The position numbers and the translations under genes are program-made. Of a stretch of 64,000 nucleotides of DNA, positions 62,003 to 64,000 are shown piece by piece (the first letter of the stretch is position 1; each line of letters opens with the position of its first letter). The stretch covers positions 79,062 through 143,061 of the forward strand of contig NZ_WTYV01000008.1 of NCBI RefSeq assembly GCF_009827655.1. Direction: 5' to 3'. The notes below the pieces were generated by a model. It saw only the letters and a list, made by a program, of their open reading frames with translations, searched no databases and was not told where the DNA came from. The stretch is from Alteraurantiacibacter buctensis (lineage in GTDB: Bacteria; Pseudomonadota; Alphaproteobacteria; Sphingomonadales; Sphingomonadaceae).

Positions 62003-63481
62003 ATGTCATGGCTGGCGCTGGTTGAGCGCGAGCTGCTGCTGTTCGCCGGCGTCTTCTTCCTGATCGGTACGCTGGACGAGCTGCTGGTCGATGGCCTGTG
62101 GTCGTGGCTGCGGCTGAGCGGGCGGGCTCCGCGCCTGTCGCTCGACCGGACCGAGGTGCGGGCCCGCCGGCTGGGCGGCCGGGCGGCGGTGTTCATTCCC
62201 GCCTGGCATGAAGATGCCGTGATCGCCCACACCCTGCAGCACGCCCTGGCAAGCTGGCCGCACGACGATTTCGTGATCTATGTCGGCGTTTACCGCAATG
62301 ACATGAAGACGCTGGAAGCGGCCATGCGCGGGGCGGGGATGGACCGGCGGGTGCGGCTGGTGGTCCACGATTGCGACGGCCCCAGCACCAAGGCCGATTG
62401 CCTCAACCGGCTCTACCGCGCGATGGAGGTGGACGAGCAGCGGATGCGCGCGCCCCATCGCATGGTGGTGCTGCACGATGCCGAGGACATGGTCGATCCG
62501 GCGGCCCTGGCCCTGCTGGACAAGGCGCTGGACCGGGCGGAATTCGTGCAACTGCCGGTGGTCCCGCTGCCGCAGCATGGCCGCCGCTGGCTGGGCAGCC
62601 ACTATTGCGAGGAATTTGCCGAGGCCCATGGCAAGACCATGGTGGTGCGCGACTGGCTGGGCACCTGCCTGCCCGCCGCCGGCGTGGGCTGCGCGCTGGC
62701 CCGCGACATGCTGCGCCGGATTGCCGTGGCCGGCGGCGGCACGCCGTTTGCGGTCGATTCGCTGACCGAGGATTACGAGCTGGGCATGCGCATGCAGCAG
62801 TTCGGAGGGCGTTCGCGCTTCCTGCCGGTGCGCGGCGAGGACGGTTCGCTGATCGCCACCCGCGCCTATTTCCCCGCCCGGCTGGACGAAGCCGTGCGGC
62901 AGAAGGCGCGCTGGGTCCACGGGATCGCCCTTCAGGGGTGGGACCGGCTGGGCTGGGCGGCCGATGGCGAGCGGCGCGGTCGTGGCTGGCTCCATCGCCT
63001 GGCAGAAGGCTGGATGCGCCTGCGCGACCGGCGCGGGCCGCTGGCGGCACTGGTGCTGGCCTGCGGTTACGGCTTCTTCTTACTTTCCGGCGTGCTGATG
63101 CTAATCGGCCAGCTTGGCCTGGCGCGCCCGTGGCAAACCGATCCACTGCTGAGCGCGCTGGTGACGGTCAACCTGCTGGCCTTTGCCTGGCGGGCCGTAT
63201 GGCGTGCCGGCTTCACCGCCTGCGAACATGGCTGGGGGCAAGGGCTGCTGGCCGTGCTGCGCATTCCGGTAACCAACGTGATCGCCATCATGGCCGGCCG
63301 GCGCGCCTTTGTGGCCTATTGCCACACGCTGGCGGGTGGCCGCCCGCGCTGGGAAAAGACCCGGCATGACCGTCACCCGGCGGCGCAGCCGCTGCCGGAA
63401 GTGCCGCTGGTGGCCAGAGTTTCGCTGGCGGACCTGCCGTTCGACGTGCCGGCTAACATTGCCCTGGGGTCGTCGCAGTGA
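62003..63481 (+). CDS. NfrB-like membrane glycosyltransferase (GT2)
   Basis: A 492-aa protein. An N-terminal TM segment (residues 12-30) precedes a GT2 domain with a DAED metal motif at 159-162, TED at 255-257 and QKARW at 300-304 (the Q-x-x-RW type of processive synthases). Two or more TM helices follow (about 350-372, 385-405). The motif set and the phrase IPAWHEDAVIAHTLQ are those of NfrB/bacteriophage N4-receptor-type glycosyltransferases. The partner in that system is NfrA, an outer-membrane exporter; the gene directly downstream, truncated here, is the candidate. The ATG at 62003 follows GGGGGAA. Confidence 0.85.
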   Translation: MSWLALVERELLLFAGVFFLIGTLDELLVDGLWSWLRLSGRAPRLSLDRTEVRARRLGGRAAVFIPAWHEDAVIAHTLQHALASWPHDDFVIYVGVYRNDMKTLEAAMRGAGMDRRVRLVVHDCDGPSTKADCLNRLYRAMEVDEQRMRAPHRMVVLHDAEDMVDPAALALLDKALDRAEFVQLPVVPLPQHGRRWLGSHYCEEFAEAHGKTMVVRDWLGTCLPAAGVGCALARDMLRRIAVAGGGTPFAVDSLTEDYELGMRMQQFGGRSRFLPVRGEDGSLIATRAYFPARLDEAVRQKARWVHGIALQGWDRLGWAADGERRGRGWLHRLAEGWMRLRDRRGPLAALVLACGYGFFLLSGVLMLIGQLGLARPWQTDPLLSALVTVNLLAFAWRAVWRAGFTACEHGWGQGLLAVLRIPVTNVIAIMAGRRAFVAYCHTLAGGRPRWEKTRHDRHPAAQPLPEVPLVARVSLADLPFDVPANIALGSSQ

Positions 63482-64000
63482 GCCCGCGCCCGCCCGCCGC
63501 CGGACCGCGGCACACCGGCAGGCGCGGCCGCCCGGTAATCATGCTGGCGCTGGTGGTCGGCGGGTGGAGCCTGCTGCGCGCGGCCACCTGGGAAGGCGCG
63601 GCTGTGCCGGACCAGCCCGGCCCCGCCGCGCTATCCTCATCGGCTGTGCCGTCGGTGACAGCTTCGCCTGCGCCGCCGCACGCGCTGCCGTTGCAGCGCC
63701 AGCCGGGGGAGCCGCTGGCCGCGCCACCCTCGACACTGGAACCGTTGGGGGCCGCACCCTCGGCCCCGCCGGTCGCTCCCGCCACCGCGCCGATTGCCCC
63801 GAGCGCCGCGTCTGGCGCAGCAACCGGCACCGGACAACCTGCCTCGCCGCGCATGGCCGTGGGCCACGCCCTGCTGCTGGCGGCGGGCTTCGGGTCGATG
63901 CAATTGCCGGCCGAGCTGGCAGCCTACTTCACTCCCCGCACGCCCGGTGCCCCTGCTGCACCGCCGCCGCGCGGACCCGCGCTGGCCGCCGCGCGCGGCG
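63478..64000 (+). CDS. N-terminal part of a Pro/Ala-rich exported protein (cut by window end)
   Basis: A GTG at 63478 overlaps the stop of the glycosyltransferase gene (GTGA), and the frame stays open to the window end. The visible 174 residues begin with a basic tail (RPPAAGPRHTGRRGR), then one hydrophobic helix (PVIMLALVVGGWSLLRA), then a Pro/Ala/Ser-rich disordered region. Position and coupling suggest the NfrA-like or scaffold partner of the glycosyltransferase, but too little is visible to assign. The rest lies outside the window. Confidence 0.6.
   Translation, partial: MSPRPPAAGPRHTGRRGRPVIMLALVVGGWSLLRAATWEGAAVPDQPGPAALSSSAVPSVTASPAPPHALPLQRQPGEPLAAPPSTLEPLGAAPSAPPVAPATAPIAPSAASGAATGTGQPASPRMAVGHALLLAAGFGSMQLPAELAAYFTPRTPGAPAAPPPRGPALAAARG

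Overview
The window is a chromosomal segment of a GC-rich alphaproteobacterium, most likely a sphingomonad (Novosphingobium/Sphingobium/Sphingopyxis type). The reasons are the CtrA-pathway phosphotransferase ChpT, the paralogous TonB-dependent receptors, the two-subunit hydroquinone dioxygenase known from Sphingomonas, the RpoH/ClpXP arrangement and the overall coding style. Housekeeping genes (der, rpoH, pyrB, clpX, clpP, tig, the RNase P RNA, two tRNAs) argue for the main chromosome. I see no insertion sequence, prophage or CRISPR array.

0-9.2 kb: a hydroquinone/hydroxyquinol catabolic island. Hydroquinone is cleaved by a two-subunit Fe(II) dioxygenase (hqdA-hqdB) and the semialdehyde is oxidised by an adjacent aldehyde dehydrogenase to maleylacetate. 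Hydroxyquinol is cleaved to the same intermediate by an intradiol dioxygenase. Maleylacetate reductase then gives 3-oxoadipate, and a PcaF-like thiolase completes the route to succinyl-CoA and acetyl-CoA. The CoA-transferase must lie outside the window. An AraC regulator sits between the two halves, with an MFS importer and a small Rieske protein in the set.

9.2-15.7 kb: a poorly characterised locus. It holds an ECF sigma factor, a FecR relative cut down to its N-terminal domain, two paralogous exported proteins flanking an exported metallo-beta-lactamase-fold protein with a changed metal motif, a small exported DUF6152-like protein, two paralogous 4-TM proteins and an exported LVIVD-repeat protein. 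Several genes are joined by 4-nt overlaps. This is my best candidate for an undescribed envelope system. 15.7-20.6 kb: a tripartite EmrAB/TolC-like drug efflux operon, divergent from a TetR gene, with a clear palindromic operator.

20.6-31.9 kb: tRNA-Val, SppA, pyrB with a catalytically dead dihydroorotase, an orphan ParA/RHH/SPOR-TPR operon divergent from a second SPOR protein, a DUF418 protein, and bacterioferritin with its ferredoxin. 31.9-44.9 kb: der, a glyoxalase, SIMPL and porin proteins, a phosphatase, the RNase P RNA, an amidase, chpT, a RluD-like pseudouridine synthase, rpoH, an SDR, mtgA, a zinc exporter and a GFA protein. 45-47.2 kb: a Nudix-DUF47 fusion next to a Pit phosphate transporter. 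47.2-47.6 kb is noncoding and carries a ~240-bp imperfect inverted repeat.

47.6-64 kb: clpX and clpP; two TonB-dependent receptors enclosing a MarR-type regulator and an exported amidase; trigger factor with a Lys/Ala-rich tail; tRNA-Leu; a DUF3297 protein; a multi-TM protein; nhaA; and an NfrB-like glycosyltransferase whose downstream partner runs off the window end.
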